64,000 bases of DNA from Arachnopeziza araneosa (taxonomy: Eukaryota > Ascomycota > Leotiomycetes > Helotiales > Arachnopezizaceae): NCBI GenBank assembly GCA_003988855.1, contig QYAI01000139.1, forward strand, positions 51,960-115,959, given 5' to 3'. The notes below the pieces were generated by a model. It saw only the letters and a list, made by a program, of their open reading frames with translations, was not told where the DNA came from and searched no databases. This document shows, one piece after another, positions 12,236 to 23,283 of this stretch. A program made the translations under genes and the position numbers. The stretch's first letter is position 1. The number at the start of each line of letters is the position of its first letter.

Positions 12236-14113
12236 TCATCCGGACGAGCTCCAGCCGCCACTACTCTCATCCGAGTCTGGAGATGCTGGCCTAGGTTTTG
12301 TTACTTTACTTGCACTTCCACTTATATCCGCGTCGGACCTTGACGATTGTGTTCCGCGCTTCTTTCCCGTTTCTCCTGGGCGATTTGCATGGGTGTGGAG
12401 AGGTTTCATGAAACCATCAACATGTACAGCCCCATCAACTTCTTCATCACTTGGAAGAATATAGTCATCTATTTCGCTCGGACTAATTTTGTGAGCCTTT
12501 AGGAGATGTCTCTCTAATGATAACTTGTCTCGAAAACCATTAAGTTTTCTCCAACATCCGGCGATTGGGCAAAAGCATGATACTCGTACTGAGGTTTTGG
12601 TACTACGTCTCTGTTTTGTTTTCGCTCTAGTGTCTGTCTCCGAGGTCGAGATACTAGAGTTTTCGAAATCATCAACCGCACTCGCTTGCGATTCAAGAGC
12701 GTCAAGATTGGGGATCATCTCCGGTACGTATCGTGTTAGAGCGTCTGGTTCTTTCTCCGAAAACGGCTTTTCAACCATACTTCTCACTTCCATCCCTTCG
12801 TCAAACAGATTGGCGCATCGTTGAGTTGTTCTGGCAATAATTTCGGGCGAAATCCCGACTAGAGCAGCTGCTCCAAGAACTTCACTCCAATCCCGAAGAC
12901 CTAGCCTTTTCTGCCGGGAAATTTGGAGTCCTTCCGATGTAGATCTTCTTCTAGGTGACTTTGATTTCGATGCTCGTGTATTGTTTGAAGGCGGCGAGTC
13001 TGCTGATAGAGAAGGGGCAAATGACGGAAGAGGCTTCTTCTGTAAACGGGCAATCCTAATTATGTAGTCCTGTTGGCTCTCTCCATCTAGCCTCTCATAT
13101 ATTTTCTGAGGCCGCCCACGATGTGTCTTTTTGAGTCGAAGAAGCTCATCGTCATTGTCTCGGGGGAGGATGTGCCCCCCCTCCCGCGAACGATTAGGCA
13201 AGTTAGTGAACTTCCTCGGCCGACCCTGTGGACGTTTTGATTTTTTCTCTGTGGCACTCTTGGCTGTGTTGTCTTCATCCGTGGTAGCGGCATCGGACTG
13301 GGAATACCGACGGCAAGTCGTCCTGGCATGATGGAGGGCCATGAGTATCTCGTCCAGTTTGGAAAGCGTATGTCGAATAGAGGGGCGTAGAAGTTCTTGT
13401 GACCGTTCATCATCTAGAGATATCGTTGGCTTTAATTGCTCATTAGATGGACCCTCAGGTTCCGTTAACTCGTTTTGTGGCATCTTAAGAGGCTCAGCCC
13501 TAATATCATTGTTACCGTCGATGTCATCATCTTGTGGTTCAGCCTCCGTTTTTCCTTGCGTCCCAGCCTCCTTCTCGCTCTCGGAAATCCTACGTTCGAA
13601 TCGCACTTTGGCATACTTTAAGGTTACGCCCATGAGTACTTCCTCCAACTCTCTGCTCGGCCAAGCTAAATGTTTTCTTTTTAATGTGTAAGAGTCATAG
13701 GGATCATCGAGTCCAACTTTGTCATCCTCTCTAGGAACATATTGTGGAGGCAGAGGCCAAGCAGCCCAAGATTTAGGTGGTTTGAACGTTCGGTCGGCTT
13801 CTGGAATATCAGGGTATTCTTGATTGGCTCTTGCGGTCTCAAAAAAATCAGTCAGTACATTAATAGGATTTTATACCAGAAACCTCACTTGGGGGTTTTC
13901 CACGTATTCATTTGCGCGTTGCTTCAAAGCATGTGCGTTGTATAAGTGCAGACTCAAATCAGAATTCCTGATCTGGTCCAAACTGGTTGCCAACCCCCTC
14001 TCATGTTCAGTGTATTTCTGCCAGGTCCTAGGAGCGCCATTCCAGTGGTTTGATCGGTTATATTCAGTGTCCCTTGAGGATTCCGAATCCTCATCAACCC
14101 CAGATTCGGACAT
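12236..14113 (-). CDS. Rrn9-domain protein (RNA polymerase I upstream activation factor subunit-like) with AT-hooks and a zinc finger
   Basis: Two exons, 13889-14113 and 12236-13837; 608 aa. Residues about 53-66 (S-L-H-L-Y-N-A-H-A-L-K) and the following P-P-K-S-W-A-A-W-P-L-P-P region, interrupted by the intron, form the Rrn9 domain. In yeast, Rrn9 belongs to the UAF complex that recruits core factor to the rDNA promoter. Two AT-hook-like motifs (G-R-P-R-K near 280, R-G-R-P-Q-K near 316) and a C2H2-type finger (C-P-I-A-G-C ... H-L-L-K-A-H, about 498-524) follow in an otherwise low-complexity, acidic and basic protein. Yeast Rrn9 is shorter and I know of no such DNA-binding extensions in it. 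The role in rRNA transcription is inferred from the domain. Confidence 0.8.
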
Positions 14114-15133
14114 GGCGAGGTGCTCGTTTGACGTTGAACAGATTAAGTTGATGGGTATTTTGTCAGGTCTTACCGCCCCAATGTACTAATTCGGAATATC
14201 AACTCAGCGGTCTGTATTCCGCTCCTAATGAAAATTTGTCGCTTTGTTTTATATTTGATCTGATTTGGGTCGCATAGAATAATCGGAGGGACTGTTAAAA
14301 TAGCAGACTATAATGACGGGAGCCAGGCTTTTTACCTTATCACGTGTTAGGTACATTCTGCAGCTCATTTTCGAAATGATTCGAGAAAAGAGTTCTAAGA
14401 GAGGGAAAAAGGCGTCTAAACCGATTTTGTACAATTAAACAGTTCAAGACGAGATAAGAAGCATAACAGGTTTCACGTTGAGTTTGGCTGATGTTCAGAG
14501 AAGCCTACTTCAATGGTATTAAACACCCGCAATGTGTACACGATTTTGTTAAACGCCTTCGCACGCATGCGCCAAGTAAAAAATAAAAGCATTCCACGCC
14601 TAAATTAACACGATATTGATTGCTTCGCAACTCGACTGCAGTAACAACCCATTTCTCTTAGCAAAAGGGGCTCGTCTGCCTATGTAGGCAAACTAAATCC
14701 ATTATAGTAGGTCTTCTAAGTGCTAACAAACACATACAGCTAGACTCCCTAAATCTCTTTGAAATGCTGGATAAATCGTCATTTGAAATTGTATCTCCTT
14801 ACATAGGCTATAATCTCTGAGTCACAGACGCTCGTCCTTGTAGTGCGGTCTCTGCTTTTGTTCTCTTGATGTCTGACATCGTATCCTGCTATCTATTTTC
14901 GCTAGGCTCATTTGAGCGCCTGCAACAACCTCAAACAGCCTTCCCTGATTTATTGTTCAGTCTTCAATCTCATATCGAACGAGAAGAAGGAGCTCTTTGT
15001 GGTGATTAAGTCGTGAATATTTCAATTTCATGTTAGCAACATATCTTCCACAAATACAACTCATACCACGCCACTGGTTAGAGAAATCATACGAGACTTT
15101 ATCAATTCAACGTTAGATTTTGAGGTTTCGCTA
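14114..15133. other. Intergenic
   Basis: About 1 kb between the Rrn9-domain start and the PIG-U stop. It is AT-rich and holds no gene I can support. Confidence 0.6.
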
Positions 15134-16499
15134 TCATATCTGGCGGATCTCCTTGCCTCTCATCTCTGGTCTCTCAACTTCCCATTCATCCCGCAAAACC
15201 GCGAACAAAGTATCCGCTACTAACACGCTCAGCCCTAAACTCCAGACCAACGTGATAGCATAAAAGAAATTGGCATTTCCGCTTCCTGCATAGATCCACA
15301 AATAGTAGAATGCAGGCCCCAGGAGTGTTGCATAGAGTACGGTAGAGCATGCTAGAAATGTGTATCTCATCAACGGAAACACATGCCTGTAGAGTGGTAA
15401 CATGGCCAAGAAGAGCGAGGTATCGGAGATTGACGGATATGGCTTGAAGATGGCAAATATACCGAGTAAAATGGTAAGAACGAATAACGGCTGTCGTCTA
15501 AGCCGAATGGTTAAGCCTGCTACGTAAGACGATAGATGGATCCAGAAAACTCCCAGAAAGAAGTTTCGAAATGAGTCGAACATCTCGATGAAGAAGTACC
15601 ACCAAAGGCCAACATTTGGGGTTAAGTCCGGGAGTAAGAGTTGGACGCCGTATGTTGAGCTTAAAAATTCCCACGAGCCAGTGATGAGGGAAGACATGTG
15701 CAAGAATGCATATAGAGATCCACCTACAGAGATGGCACTCCCTACGAAGAAGCTGTATAATGACTCGGGATTTTTAAGAGGAGGTCTTCGATCGTAGCAT
15801 AGAAGTATCAGAGGTGGGAACAAGAGTATTGGGTACATAGAGAGGTAGGCCGCGAAGGACAGAGCGAACATGGAAGTAAAGGATGCTCCGACGACAGCTT
15901 TAGAGATCGCATGAAGTATGGCGCAGGTAGTCAAAATGCTCGTTGGGCGACCGATACAAGTTGCGATTGTAAATGGATTGAAAAGGAACCTGAAACCTGG
16001 TGAGTACTGTGTGGAGAAAATGCGACGGGAGGAGCTCACGCTGTAGCAATTGCTAGGCTGCTCCATCTTTTGTCTTTCCTTGGAGAAGTATAAAGCTTCG
16101 AAGACCCTGCCTCTCCGGAGTCGGCAATCTTTATCAATGCATTGGCACTCAACAAGTCCACCAGTATGTACAATAGATAGGTAAAGGCAGGGTATGTCGA
16201 AGAATCAGGGAGCAAGGAGAAGAGCGGGAGAAGTATTGGTGCTTGGTGATAGACCCCACCATCGTATGGGGACACATTATGGTTGTATAAGAAGAGTCCT
16301 TCTTGTACTATATTCTCGTTAGGGTCCGCCATCTGCAAATTTCTAAAGAATACTGACGTCTCTTGAAGCTGGTTACAGGAGTCGATATTTCAACACGAGC
16401 AGTTAACAGATCAGGGAGGCCTGGAAAGGAAGTGAAAAGAAGAAGGCGAAGTACGGCAGCAGAACCAAAAAGCACTACTTTCCGCCTGTCAATACTCAT
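15134..16499 (-). CDS. GPI transamidase subunit PIG-U (Gab1/Cdc91 homologue)
   Basis: Exons are 16358-16499, 16040-16307 and 15134-15989, joined by two 50-nt GT-AG introns (branch C-C-C-T-A-A-C in the first); 421 aa. Family motifs are clear: S-P-Y-D-G-G-V-Y-H-Q-A-P at about 60-71 and N-P-F-T-I-A-T-C-I-G-R at 141-151, within a protein of 8-9 membrane segments. PIG-U is an ER membrane subunit of the GPI transamidase, which attaches GPI anchors to the C-termini of precursor proteins and is thought to help recognise the lipid. Length agrees with fungal homologues. The gene is divergent from NOP7, with 204 bp between the two ATGs. Confidence 0.95.
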
Positions 16500-16703
16500 T
16501 TTGAATCAATCAGTAAACGTCGTGGGGAGATGTTTCCACAAGGTTGTGAGCCTTTACATTATTAACTGTCTCTTCAATAACACTGAATCGAGACACCGCT
16601 ATTTTCTGCCGGCATCGCTTTCCAAAAATTCCAAACTTTTTTACCTTCACCAGTTCCCCACACCTGAAGAGCAACTCAACATCGAACACTAGAAACCACA
16701 GCA
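16500..16703. promoter_or_regulatory. Short divergent promoter shared by PIG-U and NOP7
   Basis: Only 204 bp separate the two start codons, so both 5' UTRs and both promoters must fit here. No TATATA element is present, as expected for housekeeping genes. Co-regulation is inferred from spacing only. Confidence 0.5.
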
Positions 16704-18749
16704 ATGGCAAAAATAAAAAAGAAAGGGGTCTCTGGCCAAGCCAAAAATTTCATTACCAGAACCCAAGCGGTTCGAAAACTCCAGATTAGCCTTCCAGATT
16801 TCCGCAAGCTATGTATCTGGAAAGGAATCTATCCTCGAGAGCCGCGAAATAAGAAAAAAGCCTCGAAATCCTCAACCGCTTCCACTACCTTCTACTACAC
16901 GAAAGATATTCAATACCTTCTTCACGAACCACTTTTACAGAAGTTTCGGGAGCAAAAAGCACTGGAGAAGAAGATATCGAAAGCTTTAGGTCGAGGGGAT
17001 GCGCATGATGCTCAGAGACTCGAGCGTAATGCCAACCGACCTGAAAAGAGTGGGAAGACCAAATATACTCTCGATCATGTTATTCGTGAACGCTATCCTA
17101 CTTTTGTCGATGCGTTAAGGGATCTTGACGACTGCTTGTCGATGCTTTTCCTCTTTGCCAACCTCCCCTCTACACCGACAGTCCCTGCGAAAATGATCGC
17201 AAGATGCGAGAAACTGTGCCTTGAATTCGAGCATTACTTGATTGTATCTAACAGTCTACGGAAGTCTTTTCTTTCCATCAAGGGTATTTACTACCAAGCA
17301 ACTATACAAGGACAGGATATCCTATGGCTGGTTCCCTACAGATTCAACCAACGGGTTACCGGAGACGTAGACTTTAGAATCATGGGTACATTTGTGGAAT
17401 TCTATCAGACTTTATTGGGATTCGTTAATTTCCGACTTTACACATCCGTTGGCCTCGTTTATCCACCGAAATTCGACAGTTTGAGAGATGACCAGGGCGC
17501 GGAACTAGGAGCATTTTCGTTAGAGGGAAATGGGATTGGAGCTATCGAGCAACCAAAACAGATCACAGATGGAGAGGCAACAAAGCCTGATCCAAAACTT
17601 CAGGCAGAAATTGATAATCTGATGTCTCAGCTCAATGAGCCTCCGATAGAACCTGCAACAAGTCAAACCATAGCTGACGAAGGAGACGAGGAAGAGCAAA
17701 CCACCGATGCAATCGACAAGTTTGAGCCTACGGCACCTGGTGGTGATATTTTACCTCAGCCATCGTACTCTGCAACCGATCCTTCAACCCTTTTCTCAGA
17801 CTGCACGTTTTTCTTATCTCGCGAAACTCCTCGTCAACCTCTTGAATTTCTTCTTCGAGCTTTTGGCTGCAAGCGCATTGGATGGGACGCTGTTCTTGGC
17901 AATGGTGCATACACACATAATGAACTCGATCCTTCAATTACACATCAAGTAGTAGATCGGCCTCCTATTCAAACGGATCCTGAAACAGAAAAGGAAATCG
18001 AGGATAACCAGAGTTTCCAAAAGTTAAAGGCAGGATCGAGAGTACCAGGCAGGATTTATGTTCAGCCACAGTGGATCTGGGACAGTGTCAATGATGAAGA
18101 GTTAAAAAGACCTGATATTTACGCTCCTGGTGCAGAATTGCCTCCGCATCTCAGCCCATTCGTGAAGAAAGTCCGTGGCCAATACGATCCAAGTGCGCCA
18201 CTCAACGAACAGGAAAGAGAGGATGAGGAAATGGAAGCTGCTAGTGATGTTGATGATGTACTTGATGTATCTGATGAAGATGATTTGGCCGTTCAACAAC
18301 CGAAGGCTCTTACTGATGGCGATGTTGACGTTACAGCTATGGGAATGGACATTGCCGGTTCCGACGATAGCAACTCAAGCCAAGCTGAAGGTGACACTGA
18401 TTCATTCGGCGGGTTTTCTGATGCCGAAGAAGAGGAAGAGGATGAGAGCACTTCAGCTGCTTTACAAAGACAGCGTGAATTAGAGGCCGAACTTACAGGA
18501 ATTGTGTTAGAAGAGAAGAAAATTGACTCAAAAGCAGTCGCGAGGGCCGAGGCCCGCAAGAAAGCTGCTAAGCGAGCGAAAGAAGAGGAGGAGGAGCTTG
18601 AAAGAGCGAAAATGATGATGTCGAGGAAGAAGCGGAAGATCATGGAGAAGATGGTCTATAGCAACAAGAAGAAGGATGCAGAAGCTGGGATCCTCAGGGC
18701 AAAGAGAAGAAAGTTAGAGAAATCGGGGAAGCGTGTTCCGAATTCTTAA
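16704..18749 (+). CDS. NOP7: Pescadillo homologue, PeBoW complex, 60S ribosome biogenesis
   Basis: Single exon, 681 aa. The N-terminal pescadillo domain begins M-A-K-I-K-K-K-G-V-S-G and contains R-K-L-C-I-W-K-G-I-Y-P-R-E-P. A BRCT domain follows at about 361-475 (L-F-S-D-C-T-F-F-L-S to Y-V-Q-P-Q-W-I-W-D-S). Then come an acidic region (about 500-590) and a highly charged coiled coil to the C-terminus. Nop7 with Erb1 and Ytm1 is needed for processing of 27S pre-rRNA in the nucleolus. Length and domain order match fungal orthologues. The start is fixed by the conserved N-terminus. Its partner gene across the divergent promoter is PIG-U. Confidence 0.97.
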   Translation: MAKIKKKGVSGQAKNFITRTQAVRKLQISLPDFRKLCIWKGIYPREPRNKKKASKSSTASTTFYYTKDIQYLLHEPLLQKFREQKALEKKISKALGRGDAHDAQRLERNANRPEKSGKTKYTLDHVIRERYPTFVDALRDLDDCLSMLFLFANLPSTPTVPAKMIARCEKLCLEFEHYLIVSNSLRKSFLSIKGIYYQATIQGQDILWLVPYRFNQRVTGDVDFRIMGTFVEFYQTLLGFVNFRLYTSVGLVYPPKFDSLRDDQGAELGAFSLEGNGIGAIEQPKQITDGEATKPDPKLQAEIDNLMSQLNEPPIEPATSQTIADEGDEEEQTTDAIDKFEPTAPGGDILPQPSYSATDPSTLFSDCTFFLSRETPRQPLEFLLRAFGCKRIGWDAVLGNGAYTHNELDPSITHQVVDRPPIQTDPETEKEIEDNQSFQKLKAGSRVPGRIYVQPQWIWDSVNDEELKRPDIYAPGAELPPHLSPFVKKVRGQYDPSAPLNEQEREDEEMEAASDVDDVLDVSDEDDLAVQQPKALTDGDVDVTAMGMDIAGSDDSNSSQAEGDTDSFGGFSDAEEEEEDESTSAALQRQRELEAELTGIVLEEKKIDSKAVARAEARKKAAKRAKEEEEELERAKMMMSRKKRKIMEKMVYSNKKKDAEAGILRAKRRKLEKSGKRVPNS

Positions 18750-19123
18750 TGACTTCGTAAAAAATGTAAATTCTGGTGGGAATTTGTTTAAGTTATGAGC
18801 TAGCAAGACGGTCCTCTTTGATATGAAGAATTATGCTGTCAAATTGACGTCGTTTTATGTATTTGTTACCTCCAAGTGGCTGTGGCGTTCCTTGCACCAG
18901 CCTCAATTGTGGCTTGACCCTAGAATTGCAGAGCCTAAACGATCGCGGGACTGCAAACACATCGTCACTGCGTAACAAGTGCTTTTTTTCCTGCAGAAGT
19001 CCACATGTGACAACAGCGCGTTATCCAAATAATGTCAAGGATCCATCCTCTCACCTCACACCAAGATGATTTTATGATAGAAGGACTTCATGTTGTCGTC
19101 ACTTCTGGCTTGGAGCCTCAACA
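18750..19123. other. Intergenic
   Basis: NOP7 3' end and promoter of the following large gene. Nothing distinctive was seen. Confidence 0.6.
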
Positions 19124-22100
19124 ATGCCATCGAATGTAAATGGTTTAGGAGGACAGGATAGGACACAACGTCAAGATGAAATTTCCTCTACCCCACCTCT
19201 TGACAGGAGGACGACAAGCAGCACATTCTCGAACAGAATAAGCATTGGGAGCGACGAGACGGGTGAATCAAGTACATCTGCAAGCCAAAGAGATAGCCGT
19301 GCAAGTGGTTTTGTTGATCGAGTTGAAGGGTTTGATGCGAAACGTGGTAGACTTGGTGTCGACGCACCAGTAAAAGATAGGAAGGGTCATAGAAGTCATC
19401 GCAGCAGGGCAAGTGGTGGATTCCTTCTTTCGAACACGGCCTTCGAACAAACTACAGAGCAAGCACTATCAACAGCAGGAGCACAACCTCAGCGGCAACA
19501 TGATATGAAAGGAAAGTCTTCAATTCGAAGTCCGGAAAAGAAGCATGTCAAGAAACATTCATATCTTGGGAGTCATATAGGCAGCAGTCCATTAAGCATT
19601 ACCTCATCTAGCCAAGGGACGCAGTCCGTCACAACTAAAATAGGTGTTCCAGACACAAATGGAGTTGAACGAACAGACCATCCCTTCGACCAAGCTGCTC
19701 CCGCTGCTCTTGATGTGGACTCAGCACAGATTGTGAATCTAGCTTTGAATTTGAGCGAGAGTAGACGAAATGCATCCAGGCGGATCGTGTCACTCCCACC
19801 TGTTTCGAGCAGCATTGGTGAGAGCTTTGTGGGTGGCAGTCTCCGACAACATCTGCAGCAACAGCGACGCATACCCAGAACTGTATCCCCCAAACCGGAC
19901 CGAGGTGATCGGGCAGCGACAGCGTCGCCTAGAATTGCCTCAGGGAAACGGGTCAGTAGTCCTCTACAAGCAGCTTTTGAATCACCTATGGAAAACATAT
20001 ATCAGTATAGTTTCTCTGCATCTACAATAGCAAGGGCAGAGAAAGCTAGGAATGCTATTGAATTAATGGCTGAATATAGAAGGTTGCTGGAGTACGTGCC
20101 ACCATTGAAGCCGCAATCTTTGGAGAGGTTGACCACTGCAACTTCAGATACATCGAAATCATTCTCTCTTACCAAATCCAATCAGTCTTCTTCAGCGTCT
20201 GTCAGACAACTAGGAAGGCTATATAATCCTCTCCAATATATTCGGAACCGCAAGTTGCGAGCACGAAGCTCAAAGGTCATAGACGGAGATGCTCAAGGCT
20301 TTGGGGATGTGGACAAAGTCTCATCTTGGGTCGATGAGGTCGCTCGGGTAGCATCTTCTGAAGCCTCTCGGAGCCCTGGCTGCCTCGTTATGCCACCCTT
20401 CTCTATAGAGGCTGAACAAGGAATTACGTCGCCGCAATCTTCTCCACAAACAAATCAGAGCAGAATTCAGAATGCTGCTACCAAGGCTAAAAGGCCCCGT
20501 GTTGATTGGAGTTTTACGCCAGCGGATCTGCTCGCGGACCTTTTCTGGCTTGAGCAAAGCGAAAACAAAAAATTGATCGAAGACCGAAACGGGCAGACGA
20601 TATTCCCTCCGGATACAGAGCTCCGGAGACCAACCTCCCGAAAGAGCGTGGAGCCTGAATTGAAATACTCGCCCAGTCCGCTAATAAAGAATGAGGAGCT
20701 AGATGCCGACTTACATATAGATACTAAACTCCCAGAGTTTAGATCCATCAAACCGGAACCAGAGAAATCATCGGATAGTGCAACTTCAAGGGCACGCCGA
20801 AAGCTCCGAGGTGTTCGAGATGCCACACGTGTGCATCACGGCCATCATGGGTCTAGAGACAGTCGTCTTTTCCTACGGTCACGCAGCAGATCCAGTTCCA
20901 GTTCTTCTGATAGCGATTCACTCCGCCACCGACGGCGTCGACGTAGCAATACTGCTGATAGCCATGATCGCGGAAAGGATATATTGGAAAAGCAGCTCAT
21001 GGATTTAGTCGCGAAAGAAGCTCTAGAGAACAAAAGTAGCTCATCTCGCAATCCTGAAGGTTTAGAATTTGTTGACGCTGTTGAAACCTCGAAAGCAACA
21101 CCCAAAACTAGTCTCGAAATATCAAGAAATGGATTTAGTCACAACAGGTCTACTTCCTTGGTAGAAAACGAGAAGCGAAGCTCTTCTGGTCGGCCAAGCT
21201 TAGAAGTTCCCGGAACAAACCCTCGGCGATCACTAGAGGAGTTCTACTCAAGTGCACCAAATTCTCCTCAGTCAAGGCCACAGAGACTATCGAATGCATT
21301 TATTCCAGGCCTTGGTCCAGAATTGTCGCCGACACGGAGTAGGCGAAGTTCACCAACTAGGAGAGGACTCTCTAGGGTAAGATCGAAGATTCTCCCACAC
21401 TATGAGCAAGCTCATGAATTATCACCAGCCCCGCCAACCACCTTCAAAGAGCATATTGTTGATGACCCTGAGGATCTGGTGAAAAGGCGAAGATCTCTAA
21501 GCCCAATCAAAACGTTCAGCAAATCAAACAACGATAACCAGAAACATACTAAATCGGGAAGTATAAGGAAAACCAAGCTAGAAGATGTTTCAGGCATTCG
21601 TGGTCTATTTAAAAACTCCCGGAATCCAGTATCAAAAGTTAGTGATTTACTTCGGAAAAAAGAAAATGCTTCCGGGGCCTCGTCCGGAGTCTCTACTGAC
21701 GAGTCTGATGTTGAAGATCTTCGGTCAATACGAAGCAGAACAGAGAAAAAAGATTCCCGAGAGAGTTCTGCAGGGCTACCACCAGATGACATTCCAGACA
21801 TCTCTTCAGGCCAGCATGTTCCGTCATATATTAAAGATATGCCAGTTTTTACCTCTCCGTTCGAAAAGCGAGGAAGAGTGACTAGAGCAAAAGCTGATGA
21901 GGATCTACAAAATCGTATCTTATCAGGCGGTCGCGCTGGGCGGAGGTCAATAGGGTCAATTTTGTACTCAACACCTCGAATTGACGTTCAGGATGCCTCA
22001 CCAGCCTCTTCACCAGAACGAGCTTTACATGGTCGTTTTCGGCGAGACTCCTCCATCTCAGATGATTCTCGTCGAGACAGCTCACTTGTTCTTGATGCAG

Positions 22101-22873
22101 ATGTACGCTCGAATGCTATTCTCGGCCTTCCGGGGAAACGACGAAATGCACTTCCAATGACTGGACTTGCAAATTTAGAAGCAAATCCTGAAGGGCGCGT
22201 ATCTATGGATGGTAAACGGCAGTGGTCTATTTCCGACCGTGCTGTTTCTGTGCATCGTGGTCCGATGACAAAACGGGAAATAGCTCGTGTTCGAGCACTG
22301 CTTCTCTCGTCCGGCATCAAGGCAAAAGAGATTCAACGTAGAGCCGCGGAGCTTGTCGATTTATCAAGCGATGATGAGTCTGCGTACGCAGATGTTGCTT
22401 CCTTGGCTAAGAGTCCTATCGTCAAAGTCCCTAGGAGCCAAGAACATAAACTTGCTGCTAGAATCCTTTCAGATGATATCCAGTTATCAGCACGTATTTG
22501 GCAATCCTCGGCAGATACCTTCTGCCATGTCTCCATTTCTGGACTCATGGACCAAATTGGAACTGTACAATCACGCCTAGTCAACAATTTGACACCCATG
22601 ACGAGAACTGCTGCGGACGAAGCGGATACGGTATCTAAAGACCTCGTAACGAGCCAGACATTAGAGGTAAAGAGTGTTACAGACAAAATTGATAAGATGA
22701 TGCGCAAACGGAGGAGGAAATTTAGATGGCTGAGGAGAGGTGGATGGGTGATGCTCGAATGGGCTCTTGTAGGTATCATGTGGTGGGTCTGGTTTATGGT
22801 TGTACTTGTGAGAATTGTGATTGGTATTGGAAATGGAGTGGTCAAGGGCGTGAGATGGCTGTTTTGGTTGTAG
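19124..22873 (+). CDS. Large disordered protein with C-terminal hydrophobic segment, function unknown
   Basis: A single uninterrupted frame of 1249 aa, by far the longest in its region, with codon use like its neighbours. I do not recognise a named domain. The first two thirds are rich in Ser, Arg, Pro and charged residues. A dense Arg/Ser patch (R-S-R-S-R-S-S-S-S-S-S-D-S-D-S-L-R) lies near residue 590, and many S-P and R-x-x-S sites could be phosphorylated. A more ordered part starts near 1045 (T-K-R-E-I-A-R-V-R-A-L-L-L-S-S-G-I-K) with predicted helices. The last about 45 residues are strongly hydrophobic and Trp-rich after a basic cluster (M-R-K-R-R-R-K-F-R-W), like a tail anchor or membrane hairpin. 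A cytosolic or nucleoplasmic regulator held at an internal membrane is plausible but is inference only. Confidence 0.85.
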   Translation: MPSNVNGLGGQDRTQRQDEISSTPPLDRRTTSSTFSNRISIGSDETGESSTSASQRDSRASGFVDRVEGFDAKRGRLGVDAPVKDRKGHRSHRSRASGGFLLSNTAFEQTTEQALSTAGAQPQRQHDMKGKSSIRSPEKKHVKKHSYLGSHIGSSPLSITSSSQGTQSVTTKIGVPDTNGVERTDHPFDQAAPAALDVDSAQIVNLALNLSESRRNASRRIVSLPPVSSSIGESFVGGSLRQHLQQQRRIPRTVSPKPDRGDRAATASPRIASGKRVSSPLQAAFESPMENIYQYSFSASTIARAEKARNAIELMAEYRRLLEYVPPLKPQSLERLTTATSDTSKSFSLTKSNQSSSASVRQLGRLYNPLQYIRNRKLRARSSKVIDGDAQGFGDVDKVSSWVDEVARVASSEASRSPGCLVMPPFSIEAEQGITSPQSSPQTNQSRIQNAATKAKRPRVDWSFTPADLLADLFWLEQSENKKLIEDRNGQTIFPPDTELRRPTSRKSVEPELKYSPSPLIKNEELDADLHIDTKLPEFRSIKPEPEKSSDSATSRARRKLRGVRDATRVHHGHHGSRDSRLFLRSRSRSSSSSSDSDSLRHRRRRRSNTADSHDRGKDILEKQLMDLVAKEALENKSSSSRNPEGLEFVDAVETSKATPKTSLEISRNGFSHNRSTSLVENEKRSSSGRPSLEVPGTNPRRSLEEFYSSAPNSPQSRPQRLSNAFIPGLGPELSPTRSRRSSPTRRGLSRVRSKILPHYEQAHELSPAPPTTFKEHIVDDPEDLVKRRRSLSPIKTFSKSNNDNQKHTKSGSIRKTKLEDVSGIRGLFKNSRNPVSKVSDLLRKKENASGASSGVSTDESDVEDLRSIRSRTEKKDSRESSAGLPPDDIPDISSGQHVPSYIKDMPVFTSPFEKRGRVTRAKADEDLQNRILSGGRAGRRSIGSILYSTPRIDVQDASPASSPERALHGRFRRDSSISDDSRRDSSLVLDADVRSNAILGLPGKRRNALPMTGLANLEANPEGRVSMDGKRQWSISDRAVSVHRGPMTKREIARVRALLLSSGIKAKEIQRRAAELVDLSSDDESAYADVASLAKSPIVKVPRSQEHKLAARILSDDIQLSARIWQSSADTFCHVSISGLMDQIGTVQSRLVNNLTPMTRTAADEADTVSKDLVTSQTLEVKSVTDKIDKMMRKRRRKFRWLRRGGWVMLEWALVGIMWWVWFMVVLVRIVIGIGNGVVKGVRWLFWL

Positions 22874-23283
22874 AACAAACTCTTCTTTTTCATTTGAGTG
22901 TATGAATGGGCGAAGGATGGAATTGGGAGATACCCCGGCTCGATAACGTTACTATTTTAATATCTTTCCATAATTCCCAAATACCATGGTTATTCGGTAA
23001 TGGTACCGTTTTTCTCAAGACAACGCAGTTCATTGGTGCTTATTTGCGGGAACGCATTTGGGCTGTCAAATAATATCCTTGGTGTCTCAAAGGTTCGCAA
23101 TCGCGTAGGGTGAGGCTGAGAAATGCTAGCGTGTCTCGGGCTAAAGTGGTTTTGGTCGCGTTTCGCGTCAACCAACCTCCCATCGTTGATCTACGCAGCG
23201 CGAGTACATTTTCCTTAAGCACTTGCCCTCACATCTATCTCCTCCATTGAACACATTTCTATTGAATAGTACCAATCGCAATC
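22874..23283. other. Intergenic
   Basis: About 410 bp between two plus-strand genes. No element was recognised. Confidence 0.6.
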
